This document shows, one piece after another, positions 48,986 through 57,840 of a stretch of DNA of 57,840 nt. Each line of letters starts with the position of its first letter. The first letter of the stretch is position 1. The position numbers and the translations under genes were made by a program. The notes under the pieces were generated by a model. It was not told where the DNA came from, ran no database searches, and saw only the letters and a list, made by a program, of their open reading frames with translations. This DNA comes from Bacteroidota bacterium (GTDB lineage: Bacteria; Bacteroidota; Bacteroidia; Flavobacteriales_D; Sanyastnellaceae), in contig VGFR01000003.1 in the NCBI GenBank assembly GCA_016868835.1, positions 1 through 57,840 on the forward strand, written 5' to 3'.

Positions 48986-49703
48986 TTTATTTGGCTATAC
49001 GTTCAACCTAAATAATGGATATGATTTGTCTATTGCGCTTTCTGAGGAAGGACCACGTGCTTGGTATGTAGATGCGGCAAGAATTGAACCTGTCATGACA
49101 GAACGATTCACGGGTTCGGTCTCGGCGGGTGGTGCAGTGAACTTCCGTAATGTTGCGTTTAATCCGCATGGACATGGCACGCATACGGAAAATGCGGGTC
49201 ACATCATGGCCGAAGCCCCTTGTGTGATTAACAGTGTGAATCAGGTTTTTTATCTGGCTCAACTGGTTACAGTTGAATTAGAAGAAAGAGAAGGTGATTT
49301 AATGGTTTCTGATTTTGGAACTATTTTACCTGAAGTTGAGGCCTTGATAGTTCGTACCAAACCGAATGATCATTCGAAATTGAGTAAGATATATTCAGGT
49401 ACAAATTTCCCTTATGTGCATGTTGCGGCTATTGAGCAACTGAACAAGACATCAGTAAAGCATCTTCTTATAGATTTACCCAGCATTGACAGAGAGGAAG
49501 ATGGTGGTGCTTTGGCTGCGCATCATTTATTTTGGAATGTACCGCATATGCCCCAATGGGATAAAACCATCACGGAATTCATATTCGTAAAAAATGAAAT
49601 TGAAGATGGAGTGTATGCCTTGAATCTTCAAGTAGCTAATTTCAATAATGATGCAGCACCAAGCAGGCCATTAATTTTTAGCAGGCAGGAAAACAAAGAA
49701 TGA
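48975..49703 (+). CDS. Cyclase/kynurenine formamidase-like family protein
   Basis: YDLSIALSEEGPRAWYVDAARIEP, NPHGHGTHTENAGHI, LLIDLPSIDREEDGG. Confidence 0.8.
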   Translation: MKIDLFGYTFNLNNGYDLSIALSEEGPRAWYVDAARIEPVMTERFTGSVSAGGAVNFRNVAFNPHGHGTHTENAGHIMAEAPCVINSVNQVFYLAQLVTVELEEREGDLMVSDFGTILPEVEALIVRTKPNDHSKLSKIYSGTNFPYVHVAAIEQLNKTSVKHLLIDLPSIDREEDGGALAAHHLFWNVPHMPQWDKTITEFIFVKNEIEDGVYALNLQVANFNNDAAPSRPLIFSRQENKE

Positions 49704-51149
49704 ACTTCCTTTTCCAACAATTGTTCGGAATGCAACCTCGCCACCCACTAGTTGAACCATACTTTTTACCATGGCCAAACCTAGACCACTTCCAGTGGAG
49801 CGCGTTGTGAAATTGGGCATGAAAATACGTTTTCTTATTTCAGAATTGATGCCTATTCCGTTGTCTGTAACTTTAATTACAACGCCTTTTTTTGAAGCTC
49901 TTAAAGCGAGGGTAACATTCTTTTTTCGCTCATCTGTAATGGCTTGAAGCGCATTGTTAATGAGGTTGTTCAATACGCGAATCAATTGTGTTTTATCACC
50001 GGAAACCCAAACATCTTCATTCTGATGCAAATAAATATGAACCTCTGCATCATCTGTGTCATAAGTAGAAACGGCGCTCTTTGCTACCTCCGTTATGTTT
50101 ACATCTTCCATGTGTGGCTGGGGCATTTTGGCGAAATGAGAGAATTCTTCTGCTATGCGTGTAAGGGTGTCAATTTGATCTGACATGCTTTGAACGAAAT
50201 CTGTTAATCGTTGATTGAATTCCTCTGGTTTCTCTTGCCACGTGCGCTGCAAATGTTGCATGCGCAATTTCATAGGGGTAAGCGGATTCTTAATTTCATG
50301 AGCTACCTGTTGTGCCATCTCTCTCCATGCTGTTTCACGTTCTTGTTGAGCCAGTTTATTGGCACTTGATTCCAGATCAATGAGCATGCGGTTGTACTCT
50401 TGAATAAGTGCTCCAATTTCATCATTGGACTTCCAGACAAGTGGCTCATTGTTCGAACCAAAACGTAACGCACTGAGACGTTTACTGAGGGTTTTCAATG
50501 GTTTTGTAATACCTCTAGAAATAAAGAATGCGGTTACTACCCCAATTAAAAAAAGTAAAATGTATGCATACCCAATGTCGTAAAGAAAGGTGTACAATTG
50601 TTTTTCACCATCTTCTTCTTTTACGTATAGCATAGAAATAATAGCAATGGGTTTATTATAATCATCTCTGTAACACCAATAGGCCATGTTTTTCTTGTTA
50701 TCATGTGGATAAGGCAGTAGAATGGCAGCGCTATTGGTTTCGTCTAGTATACGTTTTGTAAAGTTTTTGTCGAGTTGCTCTGGCAGTCTCAATGTAGCTA
50801 GGGAATCGCTGTTAAATGAGACAGTGTAGTGTCCGTAAAGATCATAAACGGTCATGAATACGTTATGTACTTCAGATAATTCACAAATTTTATCGGACAG
50901 TAATTCACCAATGGAATCGGCGGGTAATTGTCCGGCGTGTTGAGAGGTCATGAATGAGAGTGATGCACGCACTGCGTTTTCTTTTCTTTTTATGCGTTGT
51001 TCGTTGTATACCTCTTCATGCTCTTGATGGTCATAGATAGCGAGCAAGCCTGTTGCAAACAAAGCAACAGCCATCATGGCTATCATTGAAAAGTAAATTC
51101 TTGTTCTGAGACGAAAAGAAAAAACACTAGAAAAGTTTGGAGTTTGCAT
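49671..51149 (-). CDS. Membrane sensor histidine kinase with HAMP domain
   Basis: Two TM segments; QQVAHEIKNPLTPMKLRMQHL; NLINNALQAI; GIGINSEIRKRIFMPNFTTRSTGSGLGLAMVKSMVQLVGG. Confidence 0.95.
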   Translation of the reverse strand: MQTPNFSSVFSFRLRTRIYFSMIAMMAVALFATGLLAIYDHQEHEEVYNEQRIKRKENAVRASLSFMTSQHAGQLPADSIGELLSDKICELSEVHNVFMTVYDLYGHYTVSFNSDSLATLRLPEQLDKNFTKRILDETNSAAILLPYPHDNKKNMAYWCYRDDYNKPIAIISMLYVKEEDGEKQLYTFLYDIGYAYILLFLIGVVTAFFISRGITKPLKTLSKRLSALRFGSNNEPLVWKSNDEIGALIQEYNRMLIDLESSANKLAQQERETAWREMAQQVAHEIKNPLTPMKLRMQHLQRTWQEKPEEFNQRLTDFVQSMSDQIDTLTRIAEEFSHFAKMPQPHMEDVNITEVAKSAVSTYDTDDAEVHIYLHQNEDVWVSGDKTQLIRVLNNLINNALQAITDERKKNVTLALRASKKGVVIKVTDNGIGINSEIRKRIFMPNFTTRSTGSGLGLAMVKSMVQLVGGEVAFRTIVGKGSSFFVFLPAKN

Positions 51150-51957
51150 TTATTCCAAAAGTAATTGGGAAAGCGTTGACTTGTGAAAAAATTGAGTTCA
51201 AAGGAGCAGTCACAAAAAACCCTAAATGGCGATAACAGAATTTCAAATGAAATTCGCCGTAAAATCTTTGTGCACCATAAATTTTAGTGATTCTAGATTC
51301 TAAATGCGAATTTGAATTGATTGTATATCGTGTTAAACCCTGTTGGGCGAAGTAGTATGAAAATGCCAAACCAACAGCGACACGCATGTTGTTATTGTCG
51401 GAATTGTTGTTCTTGGTATTAAACTCTAAAAGTATGGGTGCAAAAATACCGTTTCTCCGCAACTGATTTGTTTTGTATTCTAGTGTGTCTACAATAGAAA
51501 ATCCGGGAGCTGAGTTACTAAAAGCAGTTGCATTACGAAACGAAAGCCGCTCATGCGTGTAGCCCAGCCCTGTAGCTATTCCAAAGTAGTTTTGAATGAC
51601 ATTTATTTTTTTGTGAAAAAGATTCACTCTGAAGGCGTAAGATGAGAAGTTCTTTGAATTCAGGGGGTGTGATTTAGAAAATGCATTTCCGTATTTCCCC
51701 CGTAAGGAGATGAATCCAAAATCGATTCCACAAAAGCTCGTCATCTTATTCGCTGGAGAAGGGGTTGTATTTATTGAATCATTTGGCCATTCGGAAGGTT
51801 GCCAGTCTATCTGGGGTGGTGGCGGTGGAAGAGTATCCTCGGCCATTTCAAAGGGCAGACTTTCTTCAACATCTAACGAGTCAGGTTGTGCTTTGGTCAC
51901 AAGAGTACAAATGCAACAGATGAGGAGTAGTGTAAAAACTTTGTGCCAATTGAGCAT
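51127..51957 (-). CDS. Putative outer membrane beta-barrel protein
   Basis: Signal peptide (LLLICCICTLVTKAQ), Pro-rich stretch, barrel-like strands; family not recognised precisely. Confidence 0.6.
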   Translation of the reverse strand: MLNWHKVFTLLLICCICTLVTKAQPDSLDVEESLPFEMAEDTLPPPPPQIDWQPSEWPNDSINTTPSPANKMTSFCGIDFGFISLRGKYGNAFSKSHPLNSKNFSSYAFRVNLFHKKINVIQNYFGIATGLGYTHERLSFRNATAFSNSAPGFSIVDTLEYKTNQLRRNGIFAPILLEFNTKNNNSDNNNMRVAVGLAFSYYFAQQGLTRYTINSNSHLESRITKIYGAQRFYGEFHLKFCYRHLGFFVTAPLNSIFSQVNAFPITFGINANSKLF

Positions 51958-51993
51958 GAATCAAATGTATGGCAATCTATCTTTGTTGACATC

Positions 51994-53070
51994 ATGAAAA
52001 AGCCGGATTTACGCGAGATAGGGATGGAACAACTTCAATTGCAATTGAAGGAGTGGGGCCAACCTGCATTTCGTGCAAAGCAAATTACAGAATGGCTTTG
52101 GCAAAAAAACGCCTTGAACACTGATGTCATGTTGAATCTTCCGAAGGGCTTGCGCGAGCAGTTGAATGAGGCGTATAGTTTTCATGCAGCTTTGTTGAAA
52201 GAACATCAGGTGAGTTCTGACCGCACGGTGAAATGCGCATTTGAAGTAGAGGGTAGTAAAGTGGTTGAAGGAGTTCTTATACCAACATCGAAGCGCATGA
52301 CAGCCTGCATTTCATCTCAAGTTGGTTGCAGCTTATCATGTAAGTTTTGTGCTACAGGTAGGTTGAAAATGATGCGAAACTTATCTGCTGGTGAAATCTT
52401 TGATCAGGTTAATTATTTGAAGCGTTTTGCAGAACAAAACTATGAAACCCCATTGACCAATATTGTTTATATGGGTATGGGTGAACCGCTGTTGAATTAC
52501 AAAAACGTTTTGGAAAGTATTCGGTGGATTACCACACCGGAAGGTTTGGGAATGTCACCTCAACGCATAACGGTAAGCACTGCAGGAATTGCTAAAATGA
52601 TTCAGAAGTTGGGCGATGATCAAGTGAAGTTCAATTTGGCGTTGTCTTTGCACGCCGCAAATGACGAAAAGCGCAACCGAATTATGGATATCAATGAGTC
52701 GAATAATTTGGAAATTTTGAGCGATGCGCTGCACTATTTCTATGAAAAAACAGGCACGCGTGTTACGTTCGAGTATATCATTTTCAAGGATTTTAATGAC
52801 TCTATTGCAGATGCAAGGGAATTGGCAGAATATTCTAAACGACTTCCCGTTAAAATTAACATCATTGAATATAACCCAATAGATGATGGTGAATTTCAAC
52901 AGGCCTCGCCTGAGCGCGTTGATGCTTTCGCGAAATTTTTAGAATCGAAAAACATGATTGTGAATGTGCGAAGAAGTAGGGGGAAAGATATTGACGCGGC
53001 TTGTGGGCAGTTGGCAAATAAGAATGAATTAGGAGAAAAAAACAAAATACTAAAAACGCAAAGACTATGA
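51994..53070 (+). CDS. rlmN: 23S rRNA (adenine2503-C2)-methyltransferase RlmN (ORF track start 51943)
   Basis: SSQVGCSLSCKFCATGRLKMMRNLSAGEI; YMGMGEPLLNYKNVL; SRGKDIDAACGQL. Confidence 0.97.
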   Translation: MKKPDLREIGMEQLQLQLKEWGQPAFRAKQITEWLWQKNALNTDVMLNLPKGLREQLNEAYSFHAALLKEHQVSSDRTVKCAFEVEGSKVVEGVLIPTSKRMTACISSQVGCSLSCKFCATGRLKMMRNLSAGEIFDQVNYLKRFAEQNYETPLTNIVYMGMGEPLLNYKNVLESIRWITTPEGLGMSPQRITVSTAGIAKMIQKLGDDQVKFNLALSLHAANDEKRNRIMDINESNNLEILSDALHYFYEKTGTRVTFEYIIFKDFNDSIADARELAEYSKRLPVKINIIEYNPIDDGEFQQASPERVDAFAKFLESKNMIVNVRRSRGKDIDAACGQLANKNELGEKNKILKTQRL

Positions 53071-53402
53071 AAAAATCAGTTTTTTTTATTTTCATAATGG
53101 CAGCCGTTTCCTTGGCTTCTTGTGAGGCTTGGACAGACGCAAAGAAAAAAGAATTGCACAAGTCTTGCAAAGCTGTAACACTGAATTATATAGACAGCGA
53201 CGCAGAGACCATCTGTTCTTGTGTTGAAAAGGATATTATACATGACAAACCTAAGGCAGATTACTCTCCGAACGACTTAACCAATGCGGTTTCTAAATGT
53301 ATCTCGAAAGGACAATACAAAGATGTATTTCAGCGAGAGAAAGAGGCGGAAGATGAATTGGACAGATCCATGTCTGCAGCAATGGGCGATACCATTCAAT
53401 AG
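53067..53402 (+). CDS. Small putative lipoprotein of unknown function
   Basis: MKKSVFFIFIMAAVSLASCEAW lipobox; short Cys-containing mature protein. Confidence 0.75.
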   Translation: MKKSVFFIFIMAAVSLASCEAWTDAKKKELHKSCKAVTLNYIDSDAETICSCVEKDIIHDKPKADYSPNDLTNAVSKCISKGQYKDVFQREKEAEDELDRSMSAAMGDTIQ

Positions 53403-53441
53403 GGGGTATCAACTTTTTCTCTGACCAATTGTTATAAAGGC

Positions 53442-55358
53442 ATGATTCAATTTGAAGATTTATTGTTTGGGTACGAACGTCTTGAAACACGCGAGGTTTC
53501 TATAGGAGGAGTGGTTTTTGGCGGTAAGGCGCCTTTGCGTGTTCAAAGCATGACAACGGCAGACACTATGAATACGGAAGCTACTGTAGAGGAGAGCATT
53601 CGCATGATTGAAGCCGGTTGCGAATTGGTTCGAATTACAGCGCCGAGTAAGAATGAGGCAGAGAACTTAGCAGTTATTCAAGAGGAGTTGCGAAAAAGAG
53701 GCTATACGACTCCAATTGTTGCAGATATTCATTTTACACCGAATGCAGCAGAAATTGCTTCGCGTATTGTTGCGAAGGTTCGGGTGAATCCGGGGAATTA
53801 TGCAGATAAGAAAAAGTTTGAAGAAATTGTTTACACCAACGAAACGTACCAAGCAGAGCTGAAACGCATTGAAGAACGTTTTCTGCCTTTGGTCAGGTTA
53901 TGTAAAGAGAACGGAACAGCCATGCGAATTGGAACCAACCACGGTTCGTTATCTGATCGAATTCTAAGTAGGTATGGCGATACTCCAGAGGGCATGGTAG
54001 AATCAGCTATGGAGTTCATTCGAATCTGCGAAAAAGAAAATTTTTTCAATTTGGTGGTGAGCATGAAAGCTTCAAATCCACAAGTCATGGTATATGCTTA
54101 CAGGCTTTTGGTTAAAGAATTTTTGAAACACGGTCGTTCATACCCTTTGCACCTAGGTGTTACAGAGGCTGGTGATGGTGAAGATGGTAGAATTAAATCT
54201 GCAGTGGGTATAGGTGCGTTGTTGGAAGATGGAATTGGCGATACCGTGCGTGTTTCACTGACAGAAGCCCCTGAGGCAGAGATGCCGGTGGCCCGTAGTC
54301 TGGTTAATCGTTATTCAAATAGAAAGAAGGAAGAATTAGAGCGCGTAGAGGTGCCCATTTCATTGTTTGAATTCAACAAGCGGAATTCAGTTGAAGTTGG
54401 CATAATTGGGGGAAAGAATGTACCTCGGGTCATTGCAGATTATTCAAACAAAGAATCAATTACTCCAGCATCACTTTTTGCGGTAGGATACCGATACAGT
54501 GTTGAGTTAGACAAGTTCAACATTACAGACTCTGCATGTGACTTCATTTATATTGGAGACAATTCTATTGATTTCGAAATACCGGGAACTTTAGGGGTTA
54601 TTCAAGAATATGATTCTTGGGAAAAAAATAAGGATAGACATTTTCCACTTTTTGATTGGAAGCGTTTTCAAGAACCGAATGTTCGTTCGGATAAGTTGAA
54701 TTTTGTGCGTTGTACAACATCGGATTTAAATGCGGCAGCCATTGAAAATTTGAAGCAACAAAGCCATGTGGTTGTATTACTGTCAACAGAGAAGGAATCG
54801 GCATTACAAGATTTACGAGCTACATTTTTCAGACTTATTCATGCGAATTATGTTGGTCCCGTCATTGTTGAACGCGCCTATGCGCTTGAAGAAGAGTTGT
54901 ATATGTTGTACGCAAGTACAGACATTGGCGGGTTGTTTTTGGACGGTTTGGGCGACGGCGTTTTTATTAGCAATGCATCTGCTGCAGCGGGCAAGTCAAA
55001 TGAATTGGCATTCGGTATTTTACAAGCAACGCGTTCTCGAATTTCAAAAACAGAATACATCTCATGTCCCAGTTGTGGTAGAACGTTATTTGATTTGCAG
55101 GAAACAACAGCAAAAATTCGATCTAGAACTTCGCATTTGAAGGGTATTAAGATTGGAATTATGGGGTGCATTGTAAATGGACCCGGCGAGATGGCCGATG
55201 CCGACTACGGATATGTAGGAACAGGGGTAGGAAAAATTACCTTGTACAAAGAAAAAAATGTGGTTAAGAAAAACGTGAATGAGGAGGAAGCTGTTGATGA
55301 ACTCATTGCACTTATTCAAGAGCATGGAGACTGGGTAGAGCCGCAACAGGTTGACTAA
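53442..55358 (+). CDS. ispG: 4-hydroxy-3-methylbut-2-enyl diphosphate synthase IspG, large (insert-containing) type
   Basis: GGKAPLRVQSMTTADTMNTEATVEESIRMIEAGCELVRIT; C-terminal CPSCGRTLFDLQ and GCIVNGPGEMADADYGYVG; 638 aa. Confidence 0.97.
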   Translation: MIQFEDLLFGYERLETREVSIGGVVFGGKAPLRVQSMTTADTMNTEATVEESIRMIEAGCELVRITAPSKNEAENLAVIQEELRKRGYTTPIVADIHFTPNAAEIASRIVAKVRVNPGNYADKKKFEEIVYTNETYQAELKRIEERFLPLVRLCKENGTAMRIGTNHGSLSDRILSRYGDTPEGMVESAMEFIRICEKENFFNLVVSMKASNPQVMVYAYRLLVKEFLKHGRSYPLHLGVTEAGDGEDGRIKSAVGIGALLEDGIGDTVRVSLTEAPEAEMPVARSLVNRYSNRKKEELERVEVPISLFEFNKRNSVEVGIIGGKNVPRVIADYSNKESITPASLFAVGYRYSVELDKFNITDSACDFIYIGDNSIDFEIPGTLGVIQEYDSWEKNKDRHFPLFDWKRFQEPNVRSDKLNFVRCTTSDLNAAAIENLKQQSHVVVLLSTEKESALQDLRATFFRLIHANYVGPVIVERAYALEEELYMLYASTDIGGLFLDGLGDGVFISNASAAAGKSNELAFGILQATRSRISKTEYISCPSCGRTLFDLQETTAKIRSRTSHLKGIKIGIMGCIVNGPGEMADADYGYVGTGVGKITLYKEKNVVKKNVNEEEAVDELIALIQEHGDWVEPQQVD

Positions 55359-56218
55359 TTTCTTTTTTTCCATTCCCCGATATACATACCAACAGACCAA
55401 GATCTTTCTAAAAAAGTAATGGACTGTTGCGCTCGTGCAGCGCCTTCATCTTCAAGCAGAATATCGCCTAAAAAAGACCTTCCAAATTGTGCGCCTATTT
55501 GTGCAAAAAAATGTTTCCCAGCTTCCAATTTCACACCGGAAGAAATACTTGCCCCCCAACCTGCAACATGCAGCCAGTTGAGGTGCCTTTCGCCGTAGAA
55601 GGTAAATTCTGTCCAAGGCAGAAAAATGCCCAAGCTAGCACCACACCAAGAGTAAAGCCCTACAGTTCCTTTTTTATTTTTCCAGACTGGTGCTCTGTAT
55701 TCCATTGTAGCACGAACAAAATTGAATCCGTTGCTGTGATGAAAGTCCATGAAGTCTGTGGTATAAAGAATGGTTTGATCATGAAACTCACCGGTATAAG
55801 CTTGACCCGCATAGGCCGTAGAATCAATGTATCCGTCTATGACCACCGATTGGGTGGGTGTTAGTCTGTATTTCATGTGATCCCAACCAATAGAGACTGA
55901 AAGTTGATCGGTTAAGAAATAACCAACGCGTGCGTTGAATTGGGGAATACTGAAGTTTTTGAAATTAAAATAGACATCGGGTTCAAAAGCAGAAGGCATA
56001 TCCGTAGCGCTCGCATTTTTTAATACAAAATCATAATTGGTGCTTTTGAAGTGAATGTAGCTTTTTAAGTAGGAAGCTCTGTTATATCCCCAATAAACAT
56101 ATGCCTGTCCTTTTCTTTCCTCAACGCCTCTCCAATTGTCGTCTTTAAGAAAATTCCATTTTTGTGCAGACACATAAAAAGGCATAAGAAACAGAATGAG
56201 TAGTGAGCGAAGATTCAT
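55355..56218 (-). CDS. Putative outer membrane protein (beta-barrel; ORF track start 56263)
   Basis: Signal peptide MNLRSLLILFLMPFYVSAQ; repeated aromatic/Gly strands (RVGYFLTDQLSVSIGWDHMKYRL). Confidence 0.65.
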   Translation of the reverse strand: MNLRSLLILFLMPFYVSAQKWNFLKDDNWRGVEERKGQAYVYWGYNRASYLKSYIHFKSTNYDFVLKNASATDMPSAFEPDVYFNFKNFSIPQFNARVGYFLTDQLSVSIGWDHMKYRLTPTQSVVIDGYIDSTAYAGQAYTGEFHDQTILYTTDFMDFHHSNGFNFVRATMEYRAPVWKNKKGTVGLYSWCGASLGIFLPWTEFTFYGERHLNWLHVAGWGASISSGVKLEAGKHFFAQIGAQFGRSFLGDILLEDEGAARAQQSITFLERSWSVGMYIGEWKKRN

Positions 56219-56254
56219 ATTAAACAGGTTTATTTGCCTGCAAAAGTAAGTTGA

Positions 56255-56617
56255 ATGGAACACATTGAGTTGGGAAAAAAGGGAGAGAGTATTGCAAAGG
56301 AGTTTCTGGAAAAGAAAGGAATGATTTTTTATGCAATGAATTGGCGTTATGACCGCTACGAAGTAGATCTAATTATGCGAAGCGGAGAATACTTGGTTTT
56401 TGTAGAAGTGAAAACGCGAAGTTCAGAGGAATACGGTTCGCCTGAAGAGGCTGTTCGTTATGACAAGCGGAGGAACTTAATTAAGGCCGCGCATCTCTTT
56501 TTAGTTACTTCAGATTTGGACTTAGAGCCACGGTTTGATATTGTAGCGGTTATTGAAAAGAAAAACGCCCCTTCAAAAGTGATTCACTTTGAAGAGGCGT
56601 TTGTGCCTTTTGCTTAA
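56255..56617 (+). CDS. YraN family putative endonuclease
   Basis: LGKKGESIAKEFLEKKGMIFYAMNWRYDRYEVDLIMRSGEYLVFVEVKTRSSEEYGSPEEAV. Confidence 0.94.
   Translation: MEHIELGKKGESIAKEFLEKKGMIFYAMNWRYDRYEVDLIMRSGEYLVFVEVKTRSSEEYGSPEEAVRYDKRRNLIKAAHLFLVTSDLDLEPRFDIVAVIEKKNAPSKVIHFEEAFVPFA
56552..56602 (-). terminator. Minus-strand rho-independent terminator inside the 3' end of yraN
   Basis: AAACGCC-C-CTTCAAA-A-GTG-ATT-CAC-TTTGAAG-A-GGCGTTT hairpin; minus-strand tail reads TTTTTCTTTTC. Confidence 0.7.
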
Positions 56618-56621
56618 AAGC

Positions 56622-57840
56622 TTATTGCTTAATCACATGTTTTCTCACAACCGCGTCAGCAGATTGAAGTTCAACAATGTAATTTCCGGCAGTTAGCTCG
56701 AATGTTGAAATGACCGCGTTACCTCCAGTAACTTGTTCACTTTTCACTATTCGTCCAGCAACATCGCGAATGGTAAGCATTGTGGTCTCGTGTGTGTTGT
56801 TCCATTGAACATTCAATGTATGCTCAAAAGGATTTGGGTAAACACTTACATTTAATTCGTTCGAAGTAATTTCATTAATTCCTACATTAACGGTGATGGT
56901 GTTCGACATAAGTTCACAACCATAGCTGTTTGTGACTTGAATGGCATAGACACCGTTTTGTGGATTAATCAAGTAATAGGTAGTTGCTCCCTGAAGCAAA
57001 ATTCCATTGTAGAACCATTGGTAAGAGTCATAGGCATCAGCAACAGATAGTTCGTCTGCAACAGCATCAAAAGTAGGCACGACAGGAGCACAATAAAGGT
57101 AAGACTCACTGGTTGCTGAACATCCGTACTCATTGATAATTTCTACATTATAATAACCAGATTCTGTCATAGTTAAACTAGAGCTTGATTCAGCGGGAAC
57201 AATAATTCCATCATGGAACCAGAAATAAGTTGGCATGGAATCATTCACAGCAGAAATAACGTCATTGCTAATTGATATGTCGGCTCCAGGTTGAGGAAAT
57301 ACGTTAATGGTTGTATTGCTGGTTATATTGGTTACTTCGCTTAGGCTAATGTTCATGGTTCCTGAGGTTCCATTTCCAGAATTAAAACTTACGCCACCTA
57401 CGGCAATGCTGATGTTTGATGTACCCAAGTTATCATCTTGCGTAAAGTCATCGGCATCCCAAAATGTGATGGTATAGGGGGGGTTCGAAAGTGTGAAATT
57501 AACACCGCCATATGATGCACTTGTTTGGTTGTCTACGGTTCCTGAAGTATACACAACCGATCCGGCAGCGTTGTTAATTGTGAAATAGGGATCTGCTGTA
57601 GAAAGAAAATCATCGGCATCACCACTCCAATTTCCATTTACCCCAGAGAGGTTAACAGAAGTAATGACGTAGTTTGAAATAACCGTAGTTAAGCTCGTAG
57701 TATAAACACCAGATGTTGCGTAATAAACCGCTGTAGGATCTGCTTCTGTGCTTGTTTGCCCGTTACCAAAATTCCAATTGTAGGTGGTTAATTGCCCTGG
57801 TTGCCCGCTAATGGTTGCAACATAATCGACTGTTAGGTCA
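56622..57840 (-). CDS. Large secreted protein with PKD-like domain and T9SS type A sorting domain (5' end outside window)
   Basis: Frame stays open to the window edge; PKD-like TYNWNFGNGQTSTEADPTAVYYATSGVYTTSL; C-terminal VSVYPNPFEHTLNVQWNN...GNYIVELQSADAVVRKHVIKQ. Confidence 0.9.
   Translation of the reverse strand, partial: DLTVDYVATISGQPGQLTTYNWNFGNGQTSTEADPTAVYYATSGVYTTSLTTVISNYVITSVNLSGVNGNWSGDADDFLSTADPYFTINNAAGSVVYTSGTVDNQTSASYGGVNFTLSNPPYTITFWDADDFTQDDNLGTSNISIAVGGVSFNSGNGTSGTMNISLSEVTNITSNTTINVFPQPGADISISNDVISAVNDSMPTYFWFHDGIIVPAESSSSLTMTESGYYNVEIINEYGCSATSESYLYCAPVVPTFDAVADELSVADAYDSYQWFYNGILLQGATTYYLINPQNGVYAIQVTNSYGCELMSNTITVNVGINEITSNELNVSVYPNPFEHTLNVQWNNTHETTMLTIRDVAGRIVKSEQVTGGNAVISTFELTAGNYIVELQSADAVVRKHVIKQ

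Overview
The window is a gene-dense Bacteroidota chromosome segment. The repertoire (GldH, PorP/SprF, T9SS type A and B sorting domains, a large IspG, TAnnTTTG-like promoters) suggests a Flavobacteriales-like organism; that placement is inference. I support about 50 CDS. They include clpX (partial), mutS, a RicT/PSP1-like gene, gldH, gatC, plsC-like, trpS, a tandem of amidohydrolases, a NifU-like gene, a fused dual-ATPase ABC protein, an MBL-rhodanese gene, tatA (too short for the ORF track), gatA, a LysM lytic transglycosylase, an SlyD-like FKBP, ftsX, an exbB-exbD-exbD-tonB cluster, rnhB, lptB, sod, mreBCD-mrdA-rodA, thyA-folA, hemW, rlmN, a large-type ispG, a YraN gene, a hybrid histidine kinase next to a receiver-SpoIIE phosphatase, and several secreted T9SS proteins. 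I saw no tRNA, rRNA, CRISPR array, transposase or prophage. I found no clearly new multi-gene system. The most notable observations are: (i) a decayed CotH-kinase-like gene with two 1-nt frameshifts and a missing 3' part; (ii) a 39-codon TauE/SafE-like C-terminal remnant between the ABC gene and the MBL-rhodanese gene; (iii) three amidohydrolase modules in tandem of which two lack the HxH metal motif; (iv) a minus-strand terminator hairpin embedded in the yraN coding sequence; (v) a kinase/phosphatase signalling pair with no DNA-binding output; (vi) a minimal type-B T9SS substrate overlapping a PorP/SprF gene. All homology calls are from reading the translations; no searches were run.
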